Counted from the first letter of the stretch, positions 34,005 to 42,401 are shown. The stretch is DNA of 52,672 nucleotides from an uncultured Atopobiaceae bacterium (GCA_944320385.1 CALUHH010000014.1:1-52672), one strand, 5' to 3'. A program made the numbers and translations. Notes: generated from the sequence alone by a model not told the origin.

Positions 34005-34114
34005 CGCGGGAGGACGTCGCCTGGGGCCTTGCCACGGCGCTCGCCGTCCTGCTGTGCCTGGGCATGCTGCCCTTCCTGCCGCTGCTCTGGCTTATCGGGC
34101 GGCTCGATCCGTAG
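34001..34114 (+). CDS. 37-residue single-span membrane protein after the endolysin
   Basis: The frame starts at GTG 34001 in a GTGA overlap with the endolysin stop. The product is almost entirely one hydrophobic segment (WGLATALAVLLCLGMLPFLP) with a charged start and end. It may be a second holin or pinholin-like lysis accessory protein. It is the last gene of the lysis operon before a strong terminator. Confidence 0.6.
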   Translation: MTREDVAWGLATALAVLLCLGMLPFLPLLWLIGRLDP

Positions 34115-34147
34115 CGTTTCGCGGCTTCACGAAGGAGTACACAAGCA

Positions 34148-34182
34148 GGAGGCCCTCGCCCTTCTTCGGGGCGAGGGCCTCC
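34148..34182. terminator. Strong terminator at the end of the lysis operon
   Basis: A 13-base perfect stem (ggaggccctcgcc / ggcgagggcctcc) has a nine-base loop. It separates the rightward lysis genes from the leftward gene at the right prophage end. Confidence 0.85.
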
Positions 34183-34186
34183 GTCG

Positions 34187-34507
34187 TTACCGCTTCCGGC
34201 GCGGGCCGTCGGTGAGCGTCGGGAAGTCTCGGTGCCGGGGACCGTCCACGAGCACCTTGTACCACCACTCCCGGCTCTTCGGGCCGTCCGCCGCGAGGCC
34301 GTCGATCAGGCGGGTCTGCGTCACCTCGTCGAGCTCCGCGAACTCATCGCGCATCGCGTTCTCGATGGCGGAGGAGCTCGCGATCATGTCGTGCAGGATC
34401 TGCTTCTTCTCCTCGAGGGTGAAGCTCTCGGGCGAGATATCCATGAGCTCCGCCATGAAGTAGGCGTGGTCCTCAGCGTCCTCGAGTGCCTTCCAGTCGG
34501 TTGCCAT
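34187..34507 (-). CDS. Hypothetical protein at the right prophage end
   Basis: This 106-residue acidic, helical protein starts at ATG 34507, six bases after GGAG. ATG 34519 is a second option. No family is recognised. It is read leftward, opposite to the lysis genes, and its upstream region overlaps the tgccac repeats thought to bind integrase. That placement suits a lysogeny-expressed accessory gene. Confidence 0.65.
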   Translation of the reverse strand: MATDWKALEDAEDHAYFMAELMDISPESFTLEEKKQILHDMIASSSAIENAMRDEFAELDEVTQTRLIDGLAADGPKSREWWYKVLVDGPRHRDFPTLTDGPRRKR

Positions 34508-34553
34508 TGCCGTCTCCATTCTTTCCGCAATCCCCTTTGCAGCCCCCTGCCGG

Positions 34554-34615
34554 TGCCACGGGTGCCACAAAAACTGCCACAAACAATCCTGTTTCAAGCG
34601 TCTTGGAGTGTGGCA
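34554..34615. promoter_or_regulatory. Candidate integrase arm-type sites, right end
   Basis: Copies of tgccac lie at 34554-34559, 34563-34568 and 34575-34580, with one inverted copy at 34610-34615. Two have the longer form tgccacaaa, as on the left end (ctgccacaaa at 181). They probably bind the same integrase. Confidence 0.5.
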
Positions 34616-34708
34616 AAGGGTTTCGCCCAAGTTGAACGAAACCCTTTGTTGACCTGCGAAAACGTTGGAATATGGAAGATGGTGTTGCGAAGCGTCAGAC
34701 CCCGAAAA

Positions 34709-35695
34709 TCACTCCCACTCGATCGTACCCACGGGCTTGGGCGTGAGGTCGTAGGTCACGCGGCAGATGCCCGGCACCTCGGCGAGGATGCGGTCGACGA
34801 TCTTCTTGAGCAGCGCCCAGTCGAGCTCGGGCACCGTGGCGGTCATCGCGTCGACGGTGTTGACGGCGCGGATGATGGCCGGCCAGTCGTAGGCGCGCTT
34901 GCCGTCGCGCACGCCGGTGGCGCGCATGTCGGGCACCACGACGAAGTACTGCCAGACCTTGCCGGCAAGCCCGGCCGCCGCAAACTCCTCGCGCAGGATG
35001 GCGTCGGCCTCGCGCAGCGCCTCCAGGCGGTCGCGCGTGATGGCGCCGAGGCAGCGCACGCCCAGGCCCGGGCCCGGGAACGGCTGACGCTCGACCATGC
35101 CCTCGGGCAGGCCCAGGGCGCGGCCCACGACGCGGACCTCGTCCTTGAAGAGCAGGCGGACGGGCTCGACGAGCTCGAACTGCAGGTCGTCGGGCAGGCC
35201 GCCCACGTTGTGGTGGGCCTTCACGCCGTCGGACTCGACGATGTCGGGGTAGATGGTGCCCTGAGCGAGGAAGTCCACGTCGTCGGCGACCTTGCGGGCC
35301 TCCTCCTCAAAGACGCGGATGAACTCGGCGCCGATGATCTTGCGCTTGCGCTCGGGCTCTGCGACGCCGGCCAGCAGGTCGAGGAAGCGGTCGGTGGCGT
35401 CAACGTAGACGAGGTTGGCGTCCATCTGGTTCTTGAAGACGTCGACGACCTGCTCGGACTCGCCCTTGCGCATGAGGCCGTGGTTGACGTGCACGCAGAT
35501 GAGCTGCTTGCCGATGGCCTTGATCAGCAGGGCAGCCACCACGGAGGAGTCGACGCCGCCGGAGAGGGCGAGAAGCACCTTCTTGTCGCCGACCTGCGCG
35601 CGAACGGCCTCGACCTGCTCGTCGATGAAGGCCTGCGCCAGCTCGGGGGTGGTGATGCGCGCCATGTCGTCCGGGCGCTTGTTCGGAAGGTCCAT
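34709..35695 (-). CDS. guaA: GMP synthase, ATP-pyrophosphatase subunit without glutaminase domain
   Basis: This enzyme aminates XMP to GMP in purine synthesis. The 328-residue protein starts at ATG 35695 behind AAAGGAGT. It has the PP-loop SGGVDSS (45-51), the FPGPGLGVR segment and the C-terminal dimerisation domain ending TYDLTPKPVGTIEWE. The usual 190-residue N-terminal glutamine amidotransferase domain is missing, and rsmJ lies immediately upstream, so a separate glutaminase subunit must be encoded elsewhere or ammonia is used. The 3' end is the prophage insertion site. Confidence 0.93.
   Translation of the reverse strand: MDLPNKRPDDMARITTPELAQAFIDEQVEAVRAQVGDKKVLLALSGGVDSSVVAALLIKAIGKQLICVHVNHGLMRKGESEQVVDVFKNQMDANLVYVDATDRFLDLLAGVAEPERKRKIIGAEFIRVFEEEARKVADDVDFLAQGTIYPDIVESDGVKAHHNVGGLPDDLQFELVEPVRLLFKDEVRVVGRALGLPEGMVERQPFPGPGLGVRCLGAITRDRLEALREADAILREEFAAAGLAGKVWQYFVVVPDMRATGVRDGKRAYDWPAIIRAVNTVDAMTATVPELDWALLKKIVDRILAEVPGICRVTYDLTPKPVGTIEWE
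34713..34723. other. Right attachment core within the guaA 3' end
   Basis: The sequence tcccactcgat encodes, on the minus strand, the last residues (IEWE) of GuaA. It is the direct repeat of 67-77. The prophage keeps the gene intact because the repeat restores the end of the coding sequence. Confidence 0.85.
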
Positions 35696-35736
35696 GCGAG
35701 ACTCCTTTGCTCGGGGGCTTCGGTGACCTGATTGTA

Positions 35737-36408
35737 CTATGCGGGCGGCGGGACGATGACGTCGTAGCGCACGGCCTTGCCCGCGACCTGGTAGCTCGGC
35801 TTGGCGCCCGTGAGCAGCGGTCCTTTGGGCGGTCGCTTGATCACGACCTTGCGCGGCCGGGCGGCGAGCGCGGCGCCCAAGAGCTCGGCCTCGTTGTCGC
35901 ACGGCCGCTCGAGATGGTGCAGGAGCTGGAACTTCTTCTTCACCGCAGCGCTCTTGGTGCGCGCGGGAAACATCGGGTCGAGAAACACCACGTCGGGCGA
36001 GAAGCCCAGGCCTCGCAGGCCGGCGACGGAGTCTCCCTCCACCAGCTCCATGCGCGTCGCGACGTCCGCCAGCGCGGGGTCGGCCGAAGCGCGCTCGAGC
36101 GCGTCACGCAGCAGCGCGGCGATCACGGGGTCCTTCTCGAACATCGTGACCGTGAAGCCGGCGGCCGCCAGCAGCAGGGAGTCCTCCCCCAGCCCGGCCG
36201 TGGCGTCCACCGCCGCGGGCGCCTCGACGCCGCGCACGCGCGCCGCGCGCACGAGCAGCTCGCGGCCCAGGCGGTCCGGCCGCAGCCGGGGCAGCAGGGC
36301 CGAGAAGTCCGCGCGGAGCACCATGCCGTCGCCCACGAGCGCGAGCCCCTCGGCGTCGCGTCGCAGCTCGAGGTTCTTCTCGCCCCCCGCCAGGTCATCT
36401 GCGCCCAT
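35737..36408 (-). CDS. rsmJ: 16S rRNA (guanine1516-N2)-methyltransferase
   Basis: This 223-residue SAM-dependent methyltransferase has motif I VDATAGLGEDSLLLAAAG and the hallmark catalytic VVFLDPMFPAR, followed by KKKFQLLHHL and VVIKRPPKGP. These identify RsmJ, which modifies G1516 of 16S rRNA. It starts at ATG 36408 behind GGGAGGG. It precedes guaA by about 40 bases, and both are read leftward. Confidence 0.9.
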   Translation of the reverse strand: MGADDLAGGEKNLELRRDAEGLALVGDGMVLRADFSALLPRLRPDRLGRELLVRAARVRGVEAPAAVDATAGLGEDSLLLAAAGFTVTMFEKDPVIAALLRDALERASADPALADVATRMELVEGDSVAGLRGLGFSPDVVFLDPMFPARTKSAAVKKKFQLLHHLERPCDNEAELLGAALAARPRKVVIKRPPKGPLLTGAKPSYQVAGKAVRYDVIVPPPA

Positions 36409-36496
36409 TGTGTTTCCCTCCCGCAAACCGTCGCGCCGCGTACGCGTTTTGCTCTAGCATGACACGCGGCCGGAGCGGCGTCGAGCGGAGAGTGAC

Positions 36497-37174
36497 ATGG
36501 AGCGCACGATGGAGACAGCACGAAAGCCCAAGGTTCCCGTGAGGCTGGGACTCACGGTCATCTGCGCGGGCGGGTTCATGGACGCGTACTCGTACCTGCT
36601 GCACGACCACGTCTTTGCCACGGGCCAGACGGGAAACATCGTCCTTCTGTGCATGAACCTCGCCGAGGGAGCGTGGCTCGGCGTGGCGCACTACCTGGTC
36701 TCGATCTGCGCGTTTGTCCTGGGCATCATGCTCTCGCGCCACGTTCTGGTGCGGGTGCACGGCCACGCGACCCACCGCATGCAGCGCTGGGTCGCGGTCT
36801 TTGAGGCGGTCGCGTTTGCGGCGATCGCGCTGCTGCCCGCATGGGCGCCCGACCTGCTGGTCAACAGCGCCATCTCGTTCTGCGCCGCCGTGTCCTACGA
36901 GAACTTCCGCCAGTTTGGCACCAAGTCGGCCTACGCGAGCGTCTTCTGCACCGGCAACCTGCGCTCCTTTGGCGAGACCCTCTATGACGGCCTCTTTGGA
37001 GGCGACAAGCACGAGCTGCACCGCTCCGCGCGCTACGCCGGGCTCGTGGCGTCGTTTTGCGTCGGCGCCGTGGCGTGCAAGTTCCTGATCGACGCCACGG
37101 GGCAGCTCGCCTGCCTGGCGATCAGCGCGCTGTTTCTGCTGTCGCTGCGCTTCATCGCCGACCCCGAGGCGTAG
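36497..37174 (+). CDS. YoaK/DUF1275 family membrane protein
   Basis: This 225-residue protein has about six membrane segments and the family signature GGFMDAYSYLL...FATGQTGNIV (residues 25-50). A second half carries NFRQFG and CTGNLRSF. DUF1275 proteins are integral membrane proteins of uncertain, possibly transport, function. It diverges from rsmJ, and its end faces the MFS gene across a long perfect hairpin. Confidence 0.88.
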   Translation: MERTMETARKPKVPVRLGLTVICAGGFMDAYSYLLHDHVFATGQTGNIVLLCMNLAEGAWLGVAHYLVSICAFVLGIMLSRHVLVRVHGHATHRMQRWVAVFEAVAFAAIALLPAWAPDLLVNSAISFCAAVSYENFRQFGTKSAYASVFCTGNLRSFGETLYDGLFGGDKHELHRSARYAGLVASFCVGAVACKFLIDATGQLACLAISALFLLSLRFIADPEA

Positions 37175-37183
37175 CCTGCTAGG

Positions 37184-37256
37184 GGTTGACAGTCGCGTCA
37201 GGTTATATTGTCACACGCTTGCGGTGTGACAATATAACCTGACGCGACTGTCAACC
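37184..37256. terminator. 33-base-pair perfect inverted repeat between convergent genes
   Basis: The arms 37184-37216 and 37224-37256 are exact inverted copies around the loop gcttgcg; the arms begin ggttgacagtcgcg. It separates the convergent DUF1275 and MFS genes and can act as a bidirectional terminator. Such perfect symmetry over 33 bases is more than a terminator needs and suggests a recently arrived palindromic repeat. Confidence 0.8.
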
Positions 37257-37284
37257 ACCTGTCCCCTTTTGCAGGCTACGCCCC

Positions 37285-38916
37285 TCACGCCGCCGCGCGC
37301 TTGTCGAACGTCGTGATCAGAGGGGTTGTCAGCAAGCCGAGAAGGACGATGACGCCGCCGACCGCATAGGCGGTGCGGGTGGACTCGGAGCGCGCCCGCG
37401 CGTCGATCTGCACGAGCTCCTGACGCTCGGCGTCGGTCATGGGGATGCTCTGGAGCTGCTTCTCGAACTCCTCGTTGCTGCCGAGGTTGACGCTCATGGT
37501 GGCGAGGTCGCCGCGGACCTGCGAGGAGAGCGCCGTGTCCGTCGCGGCGCCGTCGCGCACCATGCTGGTGATGCCGAAGAGCAGCACGGCGCCCAGCAGC
37601 GCCACGCCCACGGCCTGGCCGACGTTGCGCATGGTGCTCTGGATGCCGCCGGACTGGGAGGCGTCGCGCTCGGGCAGGGCGGCCGCCACGACGTTGCTCG
37701 CATGCGAGGCGACGGTGCCCGCGCCCACGCCGGCAAGGAAGGCGCCGAGGTAGACGAGCACGGTGCTGGCGCCGGACGACGTCACCGAGAGCGCCATGAC
37801 GCTGAGCGCGATGGCCATGGTCACGTAGCCCGCCTGGATGACGTGGCGCGGGTTGGCGTGCGGCATCAGCTTGGGGATGCCGAGCGAGAGCGCAAAGGTG
37901 GGGATGCCCGTCACGATGGAGATCGTGCCCACGTCGATGGGCGACCAACCGGCAACGAGCTGCAGGTAGGGCGCCATGAGGATGGACTGGGCGCCCATGA
38001 AGAAGAACATGAGCGCGTTGGCCGTGAGACCGGCGAGCACCTGCGGGGTCCTGAGGAAGGAGCTGGGCAGCAGCGCGATGCCGTTGCGCTTCTCGACGTT
38101 CTTCTCGACCTGCACGAGAACCACGAGCACCACGATGCCCAGGGCCACGGAGGGCAGCGCCGGGGAGATGCCAAAGACGGTGAACGGGCAGCCCGCGAAG
38201 GGATCGACGAGGCCCCAGCTGGAGATGCTCGAGAGGCCCACGAGCACGAGGAACAGGCCGATGGCGGCAAGGGCCACGCCCACGCCGTCGAACGGCAGCC
38301 TCTCGGCGGACTGCGCGACGTGCGGCAGGCGCAGCGAGAGCGCCCCCACCGCGACAAAGTACGCCGCGAGCAGCAGGAAGGTCGGGCGCATGCCGGCGGC
38401 CTCCATGACCACGCCGAGGATGAGCGGCAGCACCGCGGAGAGGCCCGAGGCGGCGCCGATGCAGCCGAACGCCACCATGCGGTTGTGCCCGCGGTACAGA
38501 AGCGGTATCAGACCCAGGATGGAGGGCACGAGCAGGCTCGCGCCCAGACCCACGAGCACGCGGCCGACCCAGATGAAGACGGCCATGCTGGGCGCGAAGG
38601 CGAGGACCACCTCGCCGAGGCCGCACACGAGCGCGCCGGTGCGGAAGGTCCGCACCCAGCCAAAGATGGTGCCGAGCAGGCCGCCCGCGATCATGAACGC
38701 ACCGCCCACGAGCGGGTAGATCATGTTGGCGAGCTGTATCTCAGACGTCGTGGCGCCGAGGTCGGAGGTGAGGGCCGAGGCGGCGAGCGAGAGGGCGCCG
38801 TTGTCGCCGGTGGTCCCCATCTGCGCGAGGATGAGAATGACGATGGGCAGGACCAGGAAGCGCTCCTTTGCGGCAGACGCTCCCGACGGCCCTGCGCTGA
38901 CGGCAGGACTGTGCAT
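37285..38916 (-). CDS. MFS transporter, DHA2 (14-TM) drug exporter family
   Basis: This 543-residue protein starts at ATG 38916 behind AAAAAAGGAG. It has about 14 membrane segments; motif A-like GGLLGTIFGWVRTFRTGAL, motif C-region ASLLVPSILGLIPLL and a late GGIQSTMRNVGQAVGVALLG are typical of DHA2 proteins. It probably exports toxic compounds by proton antiport; the gut context and the neighbouring bile salt hydrolase make bile acids a possible substrate. An extracytoplasmic helical loop (SNEEFEKQLQSIPMTDAERQ) lies before the last segment. Confidence 0.88.
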   Translation of the reverse strand: MHSPAVSAGPSGASAAKERFLVLPIVILILAQMGTTGDNGALSLAASALTSDLGATTSEIQLANMIYPLVGGAFMIAGGLLGTIFGWVRTFRTGALVCGLGEVVLAFAPSMAVFIWVGRVLVGLGASLLVPSILGLIPLLYRGHNRMVAFGCIGAASGLSAVLPLILGVVMEAAGMRPTFLLLAAYFVAVGALSLRLPHVAQSAERLPFDGVGVALAAIGLFLVLVGLSSISSWGLVDPFAGCPFTVFGISPALPSVALGIVVLVVLVQVEKNVEKRNGIALLPSSFLRTPQVLAGLTANALMFFFMGAQSILMAPYLQLVAGWSPIDVGTISIVTGIPTFALSLGIPKLMPHANPRHVIQAGYVTMAIALSVMALSVTSSGASTVLVYLGAFLAGVGAGTVASHASNVVAAALPERDASQSGGIQSTMRNVGQAVGVALLGAVLLFGITSMVRDGAATDTALSSQVRGDLATMSVNLGSNEEFEKQLQSIPMTDAERQELVQIDARARSESTRTAYAVGGVIVLLGLLTTPLITTFDKRAAA

Positions 38917-38940
38917 GTTGTTCTCCTTTTTTGAGGTGAC

Positions 38941-38973
38941 TCTGTTAATTGGGGACTGTCCCCAATTAACAGA
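38941..38973. repeat. Perfect 16-base palindrome
   Basis: The arms tctgttaattggggac and gtccccaattaacaga meet around one T, between the start of the MFS gene and the end of the bile salt hydrolase gene. It may terminate the hydrolase transcript, or belong to the interspersed ggggac/gtcccc palindromes seen in related bacteria. Confidence 0.7.
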
Positions 38974-38979
38974 CGGCGG

Positions 38980-39942
38980 CTATGCGGCGGGCACGATGAC
39001 CGGCTCGGAGCCGTTCATGTCGCACGAGGCGAGCGGGTAGGCCTTGATCTCCAGGTCGTCGTAGGCGGCGTGGTAGTAGGTGAGGCTCGCGGCCGAGAAG
39101 CAGCTCGTGTAGAGCGTGCGCTCGAAGGCGCCGCCCGCCACCTGCGCGCAGCCGTCCGGCACCGCAACGGAGCCGAGCGTGCGGAACAGGCGCGTCACGT
39201 TGGCGCGCTCGTCGTCCTGCGCGGGATAGTGCGCGTTCACGAAGGCCGCCTTCACAAAGCGAGAAGGGCCGCTGTAGTCCCCGGGGATGCCGTGCATGCC
39301 CATGCCGGAGCCAAAGGCCGCGAGCCTGGCGGGGCCCCAGGCGGCGGGCTCGGGGTCGGCGTCGCTCAGCGTGAGGTAGTTGCGTAGGTTGGTGCGCTGC
39401 CAGCCGAAGTCGGGCTCGTTGGTGAGGACGTCGACGTCGTTCTCCCAGACGCGCAGCCCGTCCTCCAGGCACTCCACGACCACGCTGCCCGTGGCGTCTC
39501 CGATGATCCAGTGCAGGTTGGCCACCGGCAGCTGCTCGTTCACCGGCTTAGCGACCACGTTGACGTGTTCCAGCGCCTCGCGGACCGCGGCGAGCGACGG
39601 GAAGTTCCGCGCGACCCAGAGCGGAAACTCGTAGGCGGCCACGTTGATGGCCCCGTGCTCGTGCCGAGTCGCATAGCGGGCGCTCTGCGGGAAGTTGAGA
39701 CCCGCGACCGCCAGGCCCTTCTCGTTTCCGCAGTCAAAGTAGAGCGGGATGCCGTCCACGACGATGCCCATGCCGATGACCGCATAGCCGCGCTCGAGGT
39801 CCCCCTCGCGCACGAAGGCGGACGGGACGTGGGCGGCGGGCGGCGTCATCACCACGCGCTCGCCGTAGCCCTGGGTCCAGTCCAGGTTGCGGCCAAAGTA
39901 CATGGCGCCGGAGGTGCTGGTAAAGCGGATGCCCGTGCACAT
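38980..39942 (-). CDS. bsh: Bile salt hydrolase / choloylglycine hydrolase
   Basis: This 320-residue Ntn hydrolase splits the amide bond of conjugated bile salts. After removal of Met1, Cys2 is the nucleophile. R18 and D21 (GRNLDW), N175 (LTNEPDF) and R228 (SGPSRF) all stand at the positions known for bile salt hydrolases, so it should be active. Penicillin V acylase is the related alternative. Length is normal. It indicates life in a vertebrate gut. It is followed by the MFS exporter gene on the same strand. Confidence 0.92.
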   Translation of the reverse strand: MCTGIRFTSTSGAMYFGRNLDWTQGYGERVVMTPPAAHVPSAFVREGDLERGYAVIGMGIVVDGIPLYFDCGNEKGLAVAGLNFPQSARYATRHEHGAINVAAYEFPLWVARNFPSLAAVREALEHVNVVAKPVNEQLPVANLHWIIGDATGSVVVECLEDGLRVWENDVDVLTNEPDFGWQRTNLRNYLTLSDADPEPAAWGPARLAAFGSGMGMHGIPGDYSGPSRFVKAAFVNAHYPAQDDERANVTRLFRTLGSVAVPDGCAQVAGGAFERTLYTSCFSAASLTYYHAAYDDLEIKAYPLASCDMNGSEPVIVPAA

Positions 39943-40244
39943 GGGGCGACCCCTTCCCTGCCCGGCGGCAGCTCCGCCGGCCGGGCACGTTGGATGTAGA
40001 TACTCCCCTCGTACCCGGTCTCAGCGGCCAAAATCAGGTTAGCTTGCTCTAATTTCCTTGGCTTTGTGCCCTCGCAGCCAGGGCCTGAGGGTATGTACAC
40101 CCACCCCTCAGGGTATGTACACTACTCGGACCCGCACCCCTCGCATTTGCGCAGGTACAGCGCTTGGCGAGAAGAACGGGCGGGTCGGAAAAGTGTACAC
40201 ACCCTCACGGCGGGGTGCACATACCCTCACGGCGGGGCCCGCCC
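39943..40244. other. Intergenic region without a gene, carrying inverted repeats
   Basis: No coding sequence is seen in 302 bases. Two direct copies of gagggtatgtacac-like sequence (40086-40100, 40108-40122) face two inverted copies (40193-40207, 40215-40229); both pairs have a 22-base period. Between them, on the minus strand at about 40164-40181, is gttcttctcgccaagc, matching the repeat found near the prophage GIY-YIG gene. Confidence 0.65.
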
Positions 40245-42401
40245 CTACTTGCCCTCGACCATCGTGAGCGAGATCTTGCCGCGGTCGCGGTCCACGCGCT
40301 CGACCCAGACCTTCACGGTGTCCCCCACGGCCACGACGTCGCTCGGGTGCTTGACGAAGCGGCGGGCCATCTTGGAGACGTGCACGAGGCCGTCCTGGTG
40401 GACGCCCACGTCGACGAAGGCGCCGAAGTCCACGACGTTGCGCACGGTGCCCGTGAGCTCCATGCCGGGCTGGAGGTCGTCGATCGAGAGCGCGGCGCGG
40501 CTGAAGACCACCTCGGGGGCGTCGTCGCGCGGGTCGCGCCCGGGCTTCTCCAGCTCGGAGACGATGTCGATGAGCGTCATGAGGCCGCAGTCGAGCTCCC
40601 CGGCGAGCAGGGCGACGTTGCCCAGGCGCTGCTGGATGTCGGGAATGCCGCCGCGCGCGAGGTCCTTCTCGGTCACGCCGGCGCGCTCGAGCAGGGCCTG
40701 CGCCACGGGGTAGCTCTCCGGGTGCACGGCGGTGGCGTCGAGCGGGTTGGCGCCGCCGTTGACGCGCAGGAAGCCCGCGGACTGCTCGTAGGCCCTGGGG
40801 CCGAGCTTGGAGACCTTCTTGAGCTGGCGACGGTCGGTGAAGGGGCCGTTCTCCTCGCGGTAGGCAACGATGTTGCGCGCCACCGTGGGCGTGACGCCCG
40901 CGACGTAGCCGAGCAGGCTCGCGCTCGCGGTGTTGACGTCCACGCCCACGCGGTTGACCACGTCCTCCACCACGTTGCCCAGGGTGCGCGCGAGCTCCGC
41001 CTGGTCGAGGTCGTGCTGGTACTGGCCCACGCCGATGGACTGGGGCGGGATCTTCACGAGCTCGGCGAGCGGGTCCTGCAGGCGCCGCCCCAGGCTCATG
41101 GCGCCGCGCGTGGTGACGTCGAGGTCGGGGTACTCCTTGCTCGCGAGCTCGGAGGCGGAGTAGACCGACGCGCCGGCCTCGTTGACGATGGTGTAGCGCA
41201 GGTCGGGCGCAGACTCGGCGATGAACTCGGAGACGACTCCTTCAGTCTCGCGGCTTGCCGTGCCGTTGCCGATGACGATGGTGTTGATGTTATAGCGGCT
41301 CACGAGGCGCGCGAGCTCGCGCTTGGTGCCGGCCACGTCGCGGCGCGGCACCGTGGGGTAGACCACGCCGTGGTCGAGGAGGGTGCCGTACTCGTCCAGC
41401 ACGGCCACCTTGCAACCCGTGCGAAAGCCCGGGTCGAGCGCGATCACGCGCGCGCCGCGCACCGGGCGGGCCGAGAGCAGGCTCTCGACGTTCTTGGCAA
41501 AGACGCCGATGGCGTCGGTCTGGGCGCGCACCGTGAGCTTGGCGCGGACCTCGCGCTCGAGCGACGGGGCCATGAGGCGCTTGTAGCCGTCCGCGATCGC
41601 GGCGTCCAGGACTGGCGCGAAGACGCCGCTTCGGCGCGGCCATCGGGCGGCCAGGCGCGCGACGGCCGCGGCGTCGTCCACGCGCACCCGCACGCGAAGC
41701 TTCTCCTCGCGCTCTCCGCGGTCGATGGCGAGCACGCGGTGGTTGGGGATCTTGCGCGCCGGCTCGGCGAAGTCGTAGTAGGGCTCGTAGGGGGTCTTCT
41801 CGTCCGCGTTCACGGCCACGGACACGACGTCGGCCGTGGCCTCGGTGAAGTCGCGCAGGTCAGCCACGTTCTCGGCGTCCTCTGCCACGACCTCGGCCAC
41901 GATGTCGGCGGCGCCGGCAAGGGCCTTCTCCGGCGTGTCGAAGCCCGCCTCGGCCGCCTGCGGCGTCACGAAGCGCGCCGCCTCGTCGAGCGCCGAGCCC
42001 TTGGCGGCCACCTGCATGAAGATCATGTTGGCAAGCGGCTCGAGCCCGGCCTCGCGCGCCTTCTGCGCGCGCGTCAGGCGCTTCTTGCGGTAGGGCTTGT
42101 AGAGGTCCTCCACGCGCTGGAGCTGCGTGGCGGAGCGGATCTGCTCCTCGAGCTCGGGCGTGAGCTTGCCCTGGGCCTCGATGAGCGTGATGACGTCCGA
42201 CTTGCGCTGCTCGAGGTTGCGCAGGTAGGCGAGGCGCTCGTCGAGGGTGCGCAGGGCGACGTCGTCCATGCCGCCCGTTGCCTCCTTGCGGTAGCGCGCG
42301 ATGAAGGGGATGGTGTTGCCCTCGTCGATGAGCTGGACCGCGGCGGCGACGGCCTCGGGCTTGAGGCCGAGCTCCTCGGCGAGCGTGGCGATAAGGTCCA
42401 T
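40245..42401 (-). CDS. tex: Tex-family RNA-binding transcription accessory protein
   Basis: This 718-residue protein starts at ATG 42401. It contains the Tex N-terminal helical domain (NTIPFIARYRKEATGGMDD), a YqgF/RNase H-like domain (VIALDPGFRTGCKVAVLDE), two helix-hairpin-helix regions (NTASASLLGYVAGVTPTVAR) and a C-terminal S1 domain (GTVRNVVDFGAFVDVGVH). It is of full length and highly typical. Tex proteins bind RNA and influence transcription elongation. Confidence 0.96.
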   Translation of the reverse strand: MDLIATLAEELGLKPEAVAAAVQLIDEGNTIPFIARYRKEATGGMDDVALRTLDERLAYLRNLEQRKSDVITLIEAQGKLTPELEEQIRSATQLQRVEDLYKPYRKKRLTRAQKAREAGLEPLANMIFMQVAAKGSALDEAARFVTPQAAEAGFDTPEKALAGAADIVAEVVAEDAENVADLRDFTEATADVVSVAVNADEKTPYEPYYDFAEPARKIPNHRVLAIDRGEREEKLRVRVRVDDAAAVARLAARWPRRSGVFAPVLDAAIADGYKRLMAPSLEREVRAKLTVRAQTDAIGVFAKNVESLLSARPVRGARVIALDPGFRTGCKVAVLDEYGTLLDHGVVYPTVPRRDVAGTKRELARLVSRYNINTIVIGNGTASRETEGVVSEFIAESAPDLRYTIVNEAGASVYSASELASKEYPDLDVTTRGAMSLGRRLQDPLAELVKIPPQSIGVGQYQHDLDQAELARTLGNVVEDVVNRVGVDVNTASASLLGYVAGVTPTVARNIVAYREENGPFTDRRQLKKVSKLGPRAYEQSAGFLRVNGGANPLDATAVHPESYPVAQALLERAGVTEKDLARGGIPDIQQRLGNVALLAGELDCGLMTLIDIVSELEKPGRDPRDDAPEVVFSRAALSIDDLQPGMELTGTVRNVVDFGAFVDVGVHQDGLVHVSKMARRFVKHPSDVVAVGDTVKVWVERVDRDRGKISLTMVEGK

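Larger units (their letters stand above)
67..34723. mobile_element. Integrated siphophage-like prophage at the guaA 3' end
   Basis: The element runs between two copies of tcccactcgat, the right one forming the last codons of guaA. Between them are an integrase, repressors, a replication gene, terminase, portal, capsid, Dit, Tal, fibres, holin and amidase in canonical siphophage order. A 10-kb defence cassette interrupts the head operon, and the tail tube, chaperone and tape measure genes are absent, so the prophage may be unable to make complete virions. Integration into guaA is well known for integrative elements; this assignment rests on the repeat and gene content only. Confidence 0.9.
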
